Notes: generated from the letters alone by a model not told the origin. A DNA stretch of 10,978 bases from Planctomycetaceae bacterium (GCA_031274385.1 JAISQH010000426.1:1-10978); one strand, 5' to 3'; positions 1 to 6,610 are shown, counted from the first letter of the stretch. Program-made: numbers and translations.

Positions 1-1
1 C

Positions 2-742
2 CGGTCACGTTTTGGAATGCGTGTTGAAGTGCTTCAGGATGTTTCGCTTCGCGGTATTGACGGTCTGCATTTTCACACAATGTGCCAGCAAGGTTCTGAC
101 GTCTTGTTTCGAACTCTCGAACTGGTCGAAGAACGTTTCGATAAATTCCTCAAAAAAATCAAGTGGATCAATTTCGGAGGCGGACATCATATTACACGAA
201 AAGGTTACGATATTGATGGTTTGTGCGACATTATCAACGATTTCAAGAACAAATATGACATTGACATTTTTCTCGAACCCGGCGAATCTCATGCTCTGAA
301 CACCGGTTATTTGGTGGCATCTGTTCTTGATGTGATTGAGAATCCGACAAGTATTGATGTAGCGATATTGGACACCTCCGCGTCGGCTCACATGCCGGAT
401 GTGCTTGAAATGCCTTATACGCCGGAAATTCTCAAGGCACGTCGTGTTTTGGAATCGACTGATACGGATATGCCGTTGGAGGAAGGGCGATACAAATATA
501 TCATTGGCAGCAAAACCTGTTTGTCCGGCGACATTATCGGTGAATATTTGTTCAAAAAACCGCTCAAAGTCGGCGACCGGGTTGTTTTCGCAGACATGGC
601 TCAATACACGATCTGCAAAAATACCATGTTCAACGGTCTTAAATTACCGTCAATTGTTTCCTGCGACAGCGACACACCAGACGGCAATATCCAAGTCATT
701 CGGGAATTTCATTACGAAGATTACAAAACGCGCTTGTCCTGA
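2..742 (+). CDS. nspC: Carboxynorspermidine/carboxyspermidine decarboxylase, 5'-truncated by window edge
   Basis: This is a PLP-dependent fold-III decarboxylase that makes norspermidine or spermidine by decarboxylating carboxynorspermidine or carboxyspermidine in the cytoplasm, the last step of the CANSDH/CANSDC polyamine route. The frame is open from base 2; about 247 residues are visible, so roughly the first third of a protein of about 380 residues lies outside the window. Visible family motifs in order are SRFG, GLHFHTMCQQ, the glycine-rich WINFGGGHHITRKGYD loop that holds the PLP phosphate, EPGE, DTSASAHMPDVLEMPY, and the C-terminal GSKTCLSGDIIGEY segment carrying the catalytic Cys-Asp region. 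The reading frame is intact to the TGA. The usual partner gene (carboxynorspermidine dehydrogenase) would be upstream and cannot be seen. No terminator is evident downstream. Assignment to this family over diaminopimelate or ornithine decarboxylase rests on the HMPDVLEMPY and CLSGDIIGEY blocks. Confidence 0.93.
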   Translation, partial: RSRFGMRVEVLQDVSLRGIDGLHFHTMCQQGSDVLFRTLELVEERFDKFLKKIKWINFGGGHHITRKGYDIDGLCDIINDFKNKYDIDIFLEPGESHALNTGYLVASVLDVIENPTSIDVAILDTSASAHMPDVLEMPYTPEILKARRVLESTDTDMPLEEGRYKYIIGSKTCLSGDIIGEYLFKKPLKVGDRVVFADMAQYTICKNTMFNGLKLPSIVSCDSDTPDGNIQVIREFHYEDYKTRLS

Positions 743-803
743 TTGGATGACAATAAATGTAGCAGTTATGGAGTTTTTGTGAATTATTTTGATAATTGTT
801 TCT

Positions 804-905
804 GATTATTTCGGATTTTGTGGGGATGTTACATTTAAAAGAAAAACTCCCTCTGCCCCTGAAAGGGTCAAATATCATAGCGTCGGGCGTTGCCCCAATA
901 ATAAT
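804..905 (+). repeat. Dispersed multi-hairpin intergenic repeat, copy A
   Basis: This stretch resembles two further copies near 8995-9086 and 9195-9288. Shared blocks are a TTTCGGATTTTGTGGG-like left part, a CCCTGAAAGGG mini-palindrome (857-867), and AAATATC-TAGCGT-GGGC (near 870-887). Copy A then continues into GGGCGTTGCCCC and CAATAATAA, which match the segment beyond the core of the third copy. The blocks are small palindromes, so an RNA or single-stranded form could fold into a row of hairpins. The open frame through it is accidental. No protein or transposase is encoded. Its function is unknown; a REP/MITE-like dispersed element is the likeliest class. Confidence 0.72.
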
Positions 906-931
906 TTAGTTTTTAGTAGTGAGTTTTTAGC

Positions 932-1005
932 CGTTAGCGAAGGGGGCTTGCCCCCAAGTCAAACGGGCGATGCATCTTGTCGGTCGCAAGCGAACGTCGC
1001 TAACG
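932..1005. repeat. Nested hairpin with 9-bp perfect inverted ends
   Basis: CGTTAGCGA at 932-940 is exactly mirrored by TCGCTAACG at 997-1005. Inside lie two smaller palindromes: GGGGGCTTGCCCCC (942-955) and TCGCAAGCGA (984-993). The TCGCAAGCGA core recurs at 10830-10839 in another repeat-rich spacer, which suggests a genome-wide repeat. It may be the right half of repeat copy A or a separate element. A structured leader of the downstream pilin-like gene is possible but not shown. Confidence 0.55.
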
Positions 1006-1063
1006 AATCAACAATCAGAATTTTTTAAATTTTCAAAAAAATTCCAAAAAAAGAAACTTTCTA

Positions 1064-1091
1064 TTGAAATTTAATTTTTTTCGTATAGACT
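1064..1091 (+). promoter_or_regulatory. Possible sigma-70-type promoter for the pilin-like gene
   Basis: TTGAAA at 1064-1069 is followed after 16 bases by TAGACT (1086-1091), or after 14 bases by TATAGA. The surroundings are very A/T-rich. The -10 match is mediocre, and the implied leader to the ATG at 1214 is over 110 bases long. The assignment rests on position and partial consensus only. Confidence 0.3.
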
Positions 1092-1200
1092 TTGACGATA
1101 TTGAACAAACGGATTGAACCGTGTTTCGTTTTTTTTCCTGCCATGTTGTATCATGTCGGGCGATTCGCGGTCATTTGAAGTTTGTGTCACATTTTTCACA

Positions 1201-1216
1201 AAGGAGAATTGCGATG
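1201..1216 (+). promoter_or_regulatory. Strong ribosome-binding site and ATG, out of frame with the pilin body
   Basis: AAGGAG at 1201-1206 lies seven bases before ATG at 1214-1216, the best translation start signal in the region. Reading from it gives MKNSMLNWARTGGGGKV and then TAG at 1265-1267. The pseudopilin body lies in the neighbouring frame. One G fewer in the G8 tract at 1250-1257 would join the two frames without a stop. This site therefore bears directly on the true start of the following gene. Confidence 0.75.
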
Positions 1217-1247
1217 AAAAATTCAATGTTAAACTGGGCAAGGACGG

Positions 1248-2546
1248 GTGGGGGGGGCAAGGTATAGTGGAGAGTTGAAAGTTGATAGTGGAGAGTTTTT
1301 ATTTTTAAAAATTCGTTCCACTCGTTCTTCACCTCCTCTTCGTAACTTTCTGTTCGGCTTTACGCTGGTCGAACTTCTTGTGGTTATCGCGATTATCGGC
1401 GTGTTAATCGCACTCTTGTTACCTGCGGTTCAGGCGGCGCGCGAAGCGGCAAGACGGATGACGTGTACCGATCATCTGAAACAATTCGGAATTGCCGTAC
1501 ACAATTTCCACGACACGCGAAACGAATTACCGGTACTTGCGTTTTCGCCGATTGCATGGAAATATGCACAAGAAACCAATACAACGGGATTGACCGATAA
1601 AATGCAAATCTGGAACGGTAGTGCCGGAACCAGTGATTGGTGGCCTTGGCGGTTCAGTTATATCGCCCAACTGCTTCCGTTTATGGAACAACAATCACTC
1701 TATGACAATGTTCTTTACGGACTTTCCAAGAAAAATCCGACTTCTAATGCCGGTCAGTGGATGTCGAATACAAGTAATACCGTTCCTAATCCATATATTG
1801 TTCATCTTGCCGTTGCCATTTGTCCTTCCGATCCGAATGGTAAAACTCCGCAAGGACAGCATGGTCGTACCAGTTACCACTGCAATATCGGTGATATGAG
1901 TCATCAAGGTATGACCACTGCGTCTAACTACACCGAGTCAACAAAATATATGAATACACGGGGACCTTTTATTCTCGGTTATGGTCTTCTCCATTCGTTT
2001 GCTTCGGTCACTGATGGTCTTTCCAATACGATTTTTATTAGTGAATGTGGTATTTCCGATAACAATGGCGGTCCAGGGACTCCGATTCAAGGCGGAATCG
2101 CTCTGACTGCCAGTGGCGGTACTATCCCCATGTGGGAAGGTCAGAATCGTAACACTTGCCTTCAGACACGCGGTCCGAATGGGTTGGTTAATGCTGTTGA
2201 CATTATTGGTGCTGCTGGCATGCGTGGAAGTGGTCGGCGTTGGTGCGACGGACAAACCGGTTTTACGGGATTCGTCGTTGCAGTGCCACCAAATGGACCT
2301 TCGTGCAGTCGGGAGACAAGCGATGTACAACAATCCGTTCATGCTGCCAATAGTTTTCATCCGGGCGGCGTCAATGTTTGTATGGGCGACGGAGCTGTTA
2401 CATTTATCAACGACTCGATCAATGCGACAACCGCCGGAGCACCAACCACTTTCCCGGCTTACGGTTCCGGTAACGCTTCCTATTGGGGCGTTTGGGGAGC
2501 GTTGGGAACAATAGGTTGCGGCGAAACCGCCACTCTGGGAAATTAG
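1248..2546 (+). CDS. DUF1559 pseudopilin-like protein (prepilin N-terminus, H-X9-DG C-terminus)
   Basis: This is an exported type IV pilin/pseudopilin-like protein of the DUF1559 family, which is greatly expanded in Planctomycetota; its precise role is not established. The prepilin signal is G37^FTLVE, with Glu at mature position 5, followed by the hydrophobic LVVIAIIGVLIALLLPAV stretch and QAAREAARR. The C-terminal H-X9-DG motif is His371 to Asp381-Gly382. The frame opens at GTG 1248, which has no convincing ribosome-binding site. The good one belongs to ATG 1214, one frame away across a G8 tract, so the natural product may start at 1214 with a tract of seven Gs, by slippage, or after correction of a sequencing error. 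The residues before the cleavage site include SGELKVDSGE, which is the translation of a dispersed short repeat, making an unusually long leader. A terminator follows directly. Confidence 0.93.
   Translation: MGGARYSGELKVDSGEFLFLKIRSTRSSPPLRNFLFGFTLVELLVVIAIIGVLIALLLPAVQAAREAARRMTCTDHLKQFGIAVHNFHDTRNELPVLAFSPIAWKYAQETNTTGLTDKMQIWNGSAGTSDWWPWRFSYIAQLLPFMEQQSLYDNVLYGLSKKNPTSNAGQWMSNTSNTVPNPYIVHLAVAICPSDPNGKTPQGQHGRTSYHCNIGDMSHQGMTTASNYTESTKYMNTRGPFILGYGLLHSFASVTDGLSNTIFISECGISDNNGGPGTPIQGGIALTASGGTIPMWEGQNRNTCLQTRGPNGLVNAVDIIGAAGMRGSGRRWCDGQTGFTGFVVAVPPNGPSCSRETSDVQQSVHAANSFHPGGVNVCMGDGAVTFINDSINATTAGAPTTFPAYGSGNASYWGVWGALGTIGCGETATLGN
1265..1297 (+). repeat. Short-repeat tract (GTGGAGAGTT / GAAAGTTGATA units)
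   Basis: TAGTGGAGAGTT occurs twice here (1265-1276 and 1286-1297), separated by GAAAGTTGA. Similar tracts occur at 8908-8944, inverted at 9322-9356, and in reduced form near 10804-10829. This one lies inside the coding frame of the pilin-like gene, just after the G8 tract. It is a dispersed simple-repeat family that here has become part of a leader peptide. Confidence 0.75.
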
Positions 2547-2554
2547 CAAAAATT

Positions 2555-2588
2555 CGGAAGTGCCGCATTGTGACACTTCCGGTTTTTT
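2555..2588 (+). terminator. Rho-independent terminator after the pilin-like gene
   Basis: CGGAAGTG (2555-2562) pairs perfectly with CACTTCCG (2574-2581) across an 11-base loop, followed by a run of six T (2583-2588). It starts nine bases after the stop codon. This separates the pilin-like gene from the lipoprotein gene, although read-through is possible. Confidence 0.88.
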
Positions 2589-2645
2589 CTTTTTGTTTCT
2601 TTCAATTCACTCTATTTTTGAACAATTATTTAACAATTATTTAAC

Positions 2646-3119
2646 ATGTTTAACTATCATTCGTTTTTTTGGGGATCGTTTTTTCTTTTGTGCTTGTTTT
2701 CCAACGGTTGCCAGCCGGCAGGCATAGCAGTCAATGCGGTAGAAGGTACGGTCACTCTTGACGGTCAACCGTTTGAAGATGTAACTGTAACGTTTATGCC
2801 GACAGGAAGCAACGGTGATATGGGATTCGCCGGAACCAACGCTCAAGGTCGCTATCAACTTTCGATGCTTGGCGCAAAACCACTGGCAGGAATTACCGAA
2901 GGTGAGTATAATGTCACATTTGATAAAACAGTTTCCGATGGTCCAAGACCAACCGAAACAGAATTAGCCGATCCGAATTTCGAACCTTCTGGAAAATACA
3001 ACATGGACAAGACAAAACAACTTGTTCCAAAAAAATATCTGGACGCTTCAACATCCGGTTTTACGGTCAAAGTCGAAAAAGGAAAAAATGTTCACAATTT
3101 CGATCTCCTGTCAAAATAG
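2646..3119 (+). CDS. Small transthyretin-like (carboxypeptidase regulatory-like) lipoprotein
   Basis: This is a 157-residue exported protein. The N-terminus is hydrophobic (FFWGSFFLLCLF) and ends in SNGC with Cys22, consistent with a lipoprotein signal, although the -3 residue is Ser instead of the usual Leu. After it, VEGTVTLDGQPFEDVTVTF and GFAGTNAQGRYQL follow the pattern of transthyretin/CarboxypepD_reg-like beta sandwiches ('V.G.V..DG.P...V.V.F'). GITEGEYNVTFDK and the FTVKVEKGKNVHNFDL end complete the fold. Such proteins commonly sit beside DUF1559 genes in Planctomycetota. The role is unknown; surface or periplasmic attachment is likely. No Shine-Dalgarno is seen before ATG 2646. It lies 100 bases after the pilin-like gene, beyond a terminator, so it may have its own promoter in the AT-rich gap. 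Confidence 0.85.
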   Translation: MFNYHSFFWGSFFLLCLFSNGCQPAGIAVNAVEGTVTLDGQPFEDVTVTFMPTGSNGDMGFAGTNAQGRYQLSMLGAKPLAGITEGEYNVTFDKTVSDGPRPTETELADPNFEPSGKYNMDKTKQLVPKKYLDASTSGFTVKVEKGKNVHNFDLLSK

Positions 3120-3216
3120 TGAATCAATCACTGTCCGAACAAGATTAAAAAGATTCTAATAACTGATGTACTTTACCCCACAACAAATTGTTACATTTCG
3201 TAATACGGATTTTATA

Positions 3217-3353
3217 ACAACCTTATTTCCAACCTGATTTTCTTACAAAAACAACCTTATTACCTTATTGGAATGCCTTAATAAGGGAATAAGGTTTTGC
3301 TCTTGGGGGGCATTGGTTGCTACTAAGGTTGTTTTGTTAGGAAAATCAGGTTG
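3217..3353. repeat. Large inverted repeat with a competing internal hairpin
   Basis: The outer arms 3230-3259 and 3324-3353 match at 27 of 30 positions (ends CAACCTGATTTT and AAAATCAGGTTG). An inner hairpin pairs 3253-3261 (AACCTTATT) with 3288-3296, and 3263-3269 (CCTTATT) with 3280-3286, around a 10-base loop. Bases 3253-3259 belong to both helices, so the two folds exclude each other. ACAACCTTATT also occurs directly repeated at 3217 and 3251. No gene is present. It may be a small mobile or palindromic element, or a structured RNA region downstream of the lipoprotein gene. Confidence 0.68.
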
Positions 3354-3357
3354 TAAA

Positions 3358-3700
3358 TAGTTCCTGTTGATTTTACGTCAAATTCGATTATTATTGATAC
3401 AATATTTTATAATTTATGTAATATATTTACTTGTCGCACTGTCATTTCCATAGGAAACGAGGAACGGCAATTTCGATGTCGATAAAAACGTAACACAACA
3501 AATTTACTCGCGTAACATGACAAAACTCCTTAAATTCTCGAAAATGACTGTACAAATTTAAATGCCCATTTTAAGGTTGAAATTGTTCCTCTGATTCTCG
3601 TTCGATATTTATATTACTTGCCATAACTTGATGTTGTCAAAGCGTTTAGAATTTGTATTGTTACAATATTGATTCCAAAACGTAAAATCAACAGGAACTA
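3358..3700. mobile_element. MITE-like element with perfect 21-bp terminal inverted repeats and TA ends
   Basis: Positions 3358-3378 and 3680-3700 are exact reverse complements over 21 bases (left end begins TAGTTCCTGTTGATTTTACG). The ends begin and finish with TA, so the repeat proper may be 19 bp flanked by a TA target duplication, as in the IS630/Tc1/mariner superfamily. The 300-base interior is AT-rich and has no open frame longer than about 60 codons. This fits a non-autonomous miniature element. It lies directly against the broken end of an IS66-like remnant, so it may have inserted there. An invertible switch is an alternative, but no recombinase is nearby. Confidence 0.68.
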
Positions 3701-3717
3701 ATTAAGCATAACCTTCG

Positions 3718-3952
3718 GCGGCTTGGAGCTCGTCGCATCGGCATGCAGACGAAGCGTCGCCTCCTATTCCTGAACACGTAATTGTAATCTTGCTATTTCC
3801 TGACAATACTCTGCCTCTTTTTGACAATGCTCTGCCTCACGCTTTTTCAGTGCCGCCAACTCGGCACGCAATCGCGCATTCTCCAACTCAACCGTCTGGA
3901 GACGCAAATCAATATCATTACTACTATCAAAATCACCATAAATAATTTTCAT
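3718..3952 (-). pseudogene. 5' remnant of an IS66-like transposase (TnpC), with in-frame stop
   Basis: Reading leftward from ATG at 3952, 62 codons encode a charged, coiled-coil-like segment (VELENARLRAELAALKKREA, then repeated AEHCQKE/AEYCQE and LQLRVQE) up to TAG at 3764-3766. Beyond the stop, the same frame continues EATLRLHADATSSKPP, resembling the N-terminal region of IS66 transposases, where a leucine-rich coil is followed by 'N..NSSKPPSSDG'. The homology breaks off near 3718 and the MITE-like element begins at 3700. Zinc-binding and DDE domains are absent, so the gene is dead. The IS66 assignment rests on this short motif and is moderate. A small functional coiled-coil protein ending at the TAG is less likely. 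Confidence 0.6.
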
Positions 3953-4223
3953 AAATGAATCATAACGAATTGGAGAAAAAAAAGAAAGAGCAATTTTTAA
4001 AATAGACAGTTACTTCATTTTTTGTGGACAGTTACAAAACATCGTTTACAAAGCATCGTTAAATTTTACCCGATTGCTTTTTTCGGTGATTCTTACAGCG
4101 AAAACTTGGGAAAAGTAAAGTAAAAAAGTAAAAGAAATTTGACTTCGATACAGCAAGTTGTATGTTTCAAGGTCAAGTTTCAGTCTTTAGGAAAGCATTG
4201 TCCTTAATTCCCCATCCCCCACC
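3953..4223. other. AT-rich spacer with short direct repeats, no gene seen
   Basis: This spacer contains GACAGTTAC twice (4004-4012 and 4026-4034), imperfect copies of CATCGTTTACAAAG, and AGTAAA runs near 4117-4136. I see no open frame, RNA gene or convincing promoter. It separates the transposase remnant from the Pro/Lys-rich protein gene. Confidence 0.5.
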
Positions 4224-5363
4224 ATGCCGTTTCAACCGGGAATTTTATTCTCCGCATCCTTATTGATTCTTTGTTTGGGAATCAATTTGACGTATTATCC
4301 CGAAGTTCGCGGAATGTTCCAAGAACCGAAGAAGGATGTTACAAAGAATGAAAACGCAGCGGTTGTTCCTGTTACGCCTTCGGAGCAACCGGCGTTGAAA
4401 AGTAACAAAACCGATCCGGTTCCTTCTTTTTCGCAAAACAAAGGAAATTCTCTTCAATCTTCTGTTTCAACGATTCCGGCAAAAACGTCAAAAGTTAATA
4501 AACCGATTCAACCTGATCCGTTGACGGAACAACCAGAAGAAAAACCTCCGCAAGTTCTTGGAGTGAAGCCGGTCATTCCCAAAATAGAACCGAAACCCGA
4601 AAAAGCAAAAATAAAAGAACCGGAAAAGAACGATATAAAACCGAAATCCTTAGAACCCAAACAGCCGGAACCGAAACAATTAGAGACAAAACAATCAGAA
4701 CCGAAACAATCAGAACCGAAACAACCGAAACAGTTGGAACCGCAAAAACCGGAACCCAAGCAAGCGGCAATTCCTGCTCCGACTGTTTTACCTAATCCTA
4801 ATCCTATTCCTTTTCCTTCATCGTCTTCGGAGAAAACATTTTCTTCGTGGGATGAGTTGGACGGGTTAAAAGACGGGTCAAATGATGAGTTAAAAGGTGG
4901 GTTAAAAGATGGGTTAAAAAAACCGATGCCATCGTTGGTTCCCAATTGGGATATTCCGAAAAAAACGGAAAATGTACCGCAACCTGAACTTCGCAAGGAA
5001 GAGAAACCCGTATTGAAAAACGGTTCGGAATCGGCTTTTTTACCGATTGTTCCTCCGTCGCTTGAAAAAGAATATTGGCAGTCGGACAACCAAGACAAAA
5101 ATCAATTGGCGATGTTTGCTCCGCAAAAAACGATTCCGAAGTTGAATGAACCTGTTTTACAACCGAGCCAACCGACTTCGGCTTATGCCAATGCGTATCA
5201 AGAGCCGAAACCGGTTGTTTCCACACCGCAGGAAAAAAACCAGCCAATTGAAAAAACCAAACCAATTGAGAAAACCAAACCGATTGAGAAAAAACCACCG
5301 ACATTCATTTGGGAAACAATCGATTCGGCAATGGAACGCCCGTTAATGTACGAAACGCCGTAA
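4224..5363 (+). CDS. Pro/Lys/Glu-rich protein with N-terminal membrane segment, function unknown
   Basis: I do not recognise this 379-residue protein. Residues 6-25 (GILFSASLLILCLGINLTYY) form one hydrophobic segment, a signal anchor or uncleaved signal. The rest is low-complexity and probably disordered: a Lys/Pro-rich stretch with repeated PKQ(S/P)EPKQ units around residues 140-180, a DGLKDG/NDELKGG repeat around 212-233, and three copies of KPIEKT/K around 340-358. The C-terminal WETIDSAMERPLMYETP is the only tail with normal composition. The Pro-Lys periplasmic-spacer pattern recalls TonB or wall-spanning linkers, but there is no TonB C-terminal domain. The start ATG 4224 has no visible ribosome-binding site. 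The 3' end faces the oppositely oriented CAP-domain gene, 61 bases away, with no clear terminator between them. Confidence 0.75.
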   Translation: MPFQPGILFSASLLILCLGINLTYYPEVRGMFQEPKKDVTKNENAAVVPVTPSEQPALKSNKTDPVPSFSQNKGNSLQSSVSTIPAKTSKVNKPIQPDPLTEQPEEKPPQVLGVKPVIPKIEPKPEKAKIKEPEKNDIKPKSLEPKQPEPKQLETKQSEPKQSEPKQPKQLEPQKPEPKQAAIPAPTVLPNPNPIPFPSSSSEKTFSSWDELDGLKDGSNDELKGGLKDGLKKPMPSLVPNWDIPKKTENVPQPELRKEEKPVLKNGSESAFLPIVPPSLEKEYWQSDNQDKNQLAMFAPQKTIPKLNEPVLQPSQPTSAYANAYQEPKPVVSTPQEKNQPIEKTKPIEKTKPIEKKPPTFIWETIDSAMERPLMYETP

Positions 5364-5424
5364 TGGTCGCTTTTGTTTTTTAAGGTTTACGTGCAAATGA
5401 AAAGAGACTGTTACATAACGGCGG

Positions 5425-6594
5425 TTAATCGACGAAAATTCCGGTAGCGTACCAGACATTGTTGGAACCGAGTACCATGTCGTAACCGTAATACGCATGT
5501 TTTTTTCGGGCGGCAGACCAATGTCCTGAGGAATGCCGCCACGCCCGTACGCAACCGATTGCCGCCTCAAAAAGCCCTTCGTCAGTCCAACTCTGAGCGC
5601 AAATTTCCGAAACAGAACCTTGTTCCAATTCTCCGCTGATTCTGTTGCTTCGCGTTCCGAAATTCTGATGTCCTAAAACTCCCGTCTTTGCCTGATGAAC
5701 AGAATGATCGGTTGCCTCTTTGGTAACAAACGGATGGAATGTTCCCATCGTACTCAACGGACGTTCAGGATGGATTCGGAGCGCGTAAATCAATGTCCGT
5801 TGTGTCAGCGTTCCGGGCGGCAGCGTCAAAAAAGTCTGAATCTGTTCCGTTGTCGGCGGTTTCGCCCGCAAAAACGGAAGAATACCAACAAGCTTTTCAT
5901 AATGCGACGCCGTTTTGTTTTCATAATCAATCACCGCAAGTCCCGGAAGATGAGCCATCTCCTGAAACATCGGTAAGTCAAGAATCGGAACGCCCGGTTG
6001 ACCTTCAACTGCCGAAGCCTGAACCGCATCAATCGGCAATTTCAACAAAATATAATTGTCAAGCAACGTAAGAACCTCCGACTTGGAAAGTAATCGTTGC
6101 TCAAATTCACGGCAAGCCGAAGCAATCGGAAGCGGTTTTTGCAGTTGCGGCATCACGTAAACAACCTGACGAATCTCATTGTTGCCAACTTTGACAAACC
6201 GCTCCTCCGTTGAACTCGGAATAGTCGGCGTGTCCGCAACAGCATAAAAATAAATGAAAAGATTTTTCGATTGTTCTTTCGCCTTTTTTGTTGCCGCTTC
6301 ATAATTGGTTTCCCATGCAAGTTGATCCAACTCGTTCCACAATGTTTCTTCCGCCAAGATTAATGGAGAAAATGGAGAAAAGGAAAATCCCAATAAAAAA
6401 ACAAAACTGAAAAGAATTATTGAGAAAATTCGCAGACTCCGACAACTCATTCCTGATAAAAATGAGTTCGTCTTACAACCTTTGTTAGAAATTTTCAGGA
6501 AGCCCGATTTACCACTTGGGTTCGATTTGTTATAATCGACAAAGTTTGTGTGGTTTACAATCACGATTTCCGTTCGACGAATGAAATTGATCAT
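5425..6594 (-). CDS. Secreted or membrane-anchored protein with thioredoxin-like region and C-terminal CAP domain
   Basis: The protein has 389 residues if started at ATG 6594, which has an excellent AAGGAGG (6604-6610) nine bases upstream. An internal ATG at 6450 would give a classic signal peptide (MSCRSLRIFSIILFSFVFLL...) but has poor initiation context. The hydrophobic segment is around residues 55-78. Residues about 84-250 look like a thioredoxin-7-type fold (WETNYEAATKKAKEQSKNLFIYF) but lack CxxC. Residues about 262-389 match the CAP/SCP domain: PERPL, TDHSVHQAKTG-LGHQ, SEICAQSW, WRHSSGHW, YGYDM and the terminal WYATGIF, with His, Glu and His at the expected cavity positions. CAP proteins are extracytoplasmic and bind lipids or other ligands, or act as proteases; the substrate here is unknown. 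It is transcribed divergently from the 6901 gene. Confidence 0.8.
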   Translation of the reverse strand: MINFIRRTEIVIVNHTNFVDYNKSNPSGKSGFLKISNKGCKTNSFLSGMSCRSLRIFSIILFSFVFLLGFSFSPFSPLILAEETLWNELDQLAWETNYEAATKKAKEQSKNLFIYFYAVADTPTIPSSTEERFVKVGNNEIRQVVYVMPQLQKPLPIASACREFEQRLLSKSEVLTLLDNYILLKLPIDAVQASAVEGQPGVPILDLPMFQEMAHLPGLAVIDYENKTASHYEKLVGILPFLRAKPPTTEQIQTFLTLPPGTLTQRTLIYALRIHPERPLSTMGTFHPFVTKEATDHSVHQAKTGVLGHQNFGTRSNRISGELEQGSVSEICAQSWTDEGLFEAAIGCVRAWRHSSGHWSAARKKHAYYGYDMVLGSNNVWYATGIFVD

Positions 6595-6603
6595 TCAAGT
6601 AAT

Positions 6604-6610
6604 CCTCCTT
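6604..6610 (-). promoter_or_regulatory. Strong Shine-Dalgarno supporting the long N-terminus of the CAP protein
   Basis: On the minus strand AAGGAGG lies nine bases before ATG 6594. It is the clearest ribosome-binding site on this strand. It favours the upstream start even though that places about 50 polar residues before the hydrophobic segment. Confidence 0.8.

Noticed and set aside
5..604. 199-codon open frame on the minus strand
   Set aside because: It lies wholly opposite the nspC coding region, which has strong family motifs; its product is rich in rare residues and has no recognisable motif.
1938..2576. 212-codon open frame on the minus strand
   Set aside because: Antisense to the DUF1559 gene, with an atypical composition; it is a shadow of the real frame.
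3358..3700. Invertible promoter switch
   Set aside because: The inverted ends would allow it, but no recombinase, no outward promoter and no gene close to either end support it; a MITE fits better.
4224..5363. TonB protein
   Set aside because: The anchor and Pro/Lys-rich spacer fit, but the conserved TonB C-terminal domain and ExbB/ExbD neighbours are absent.
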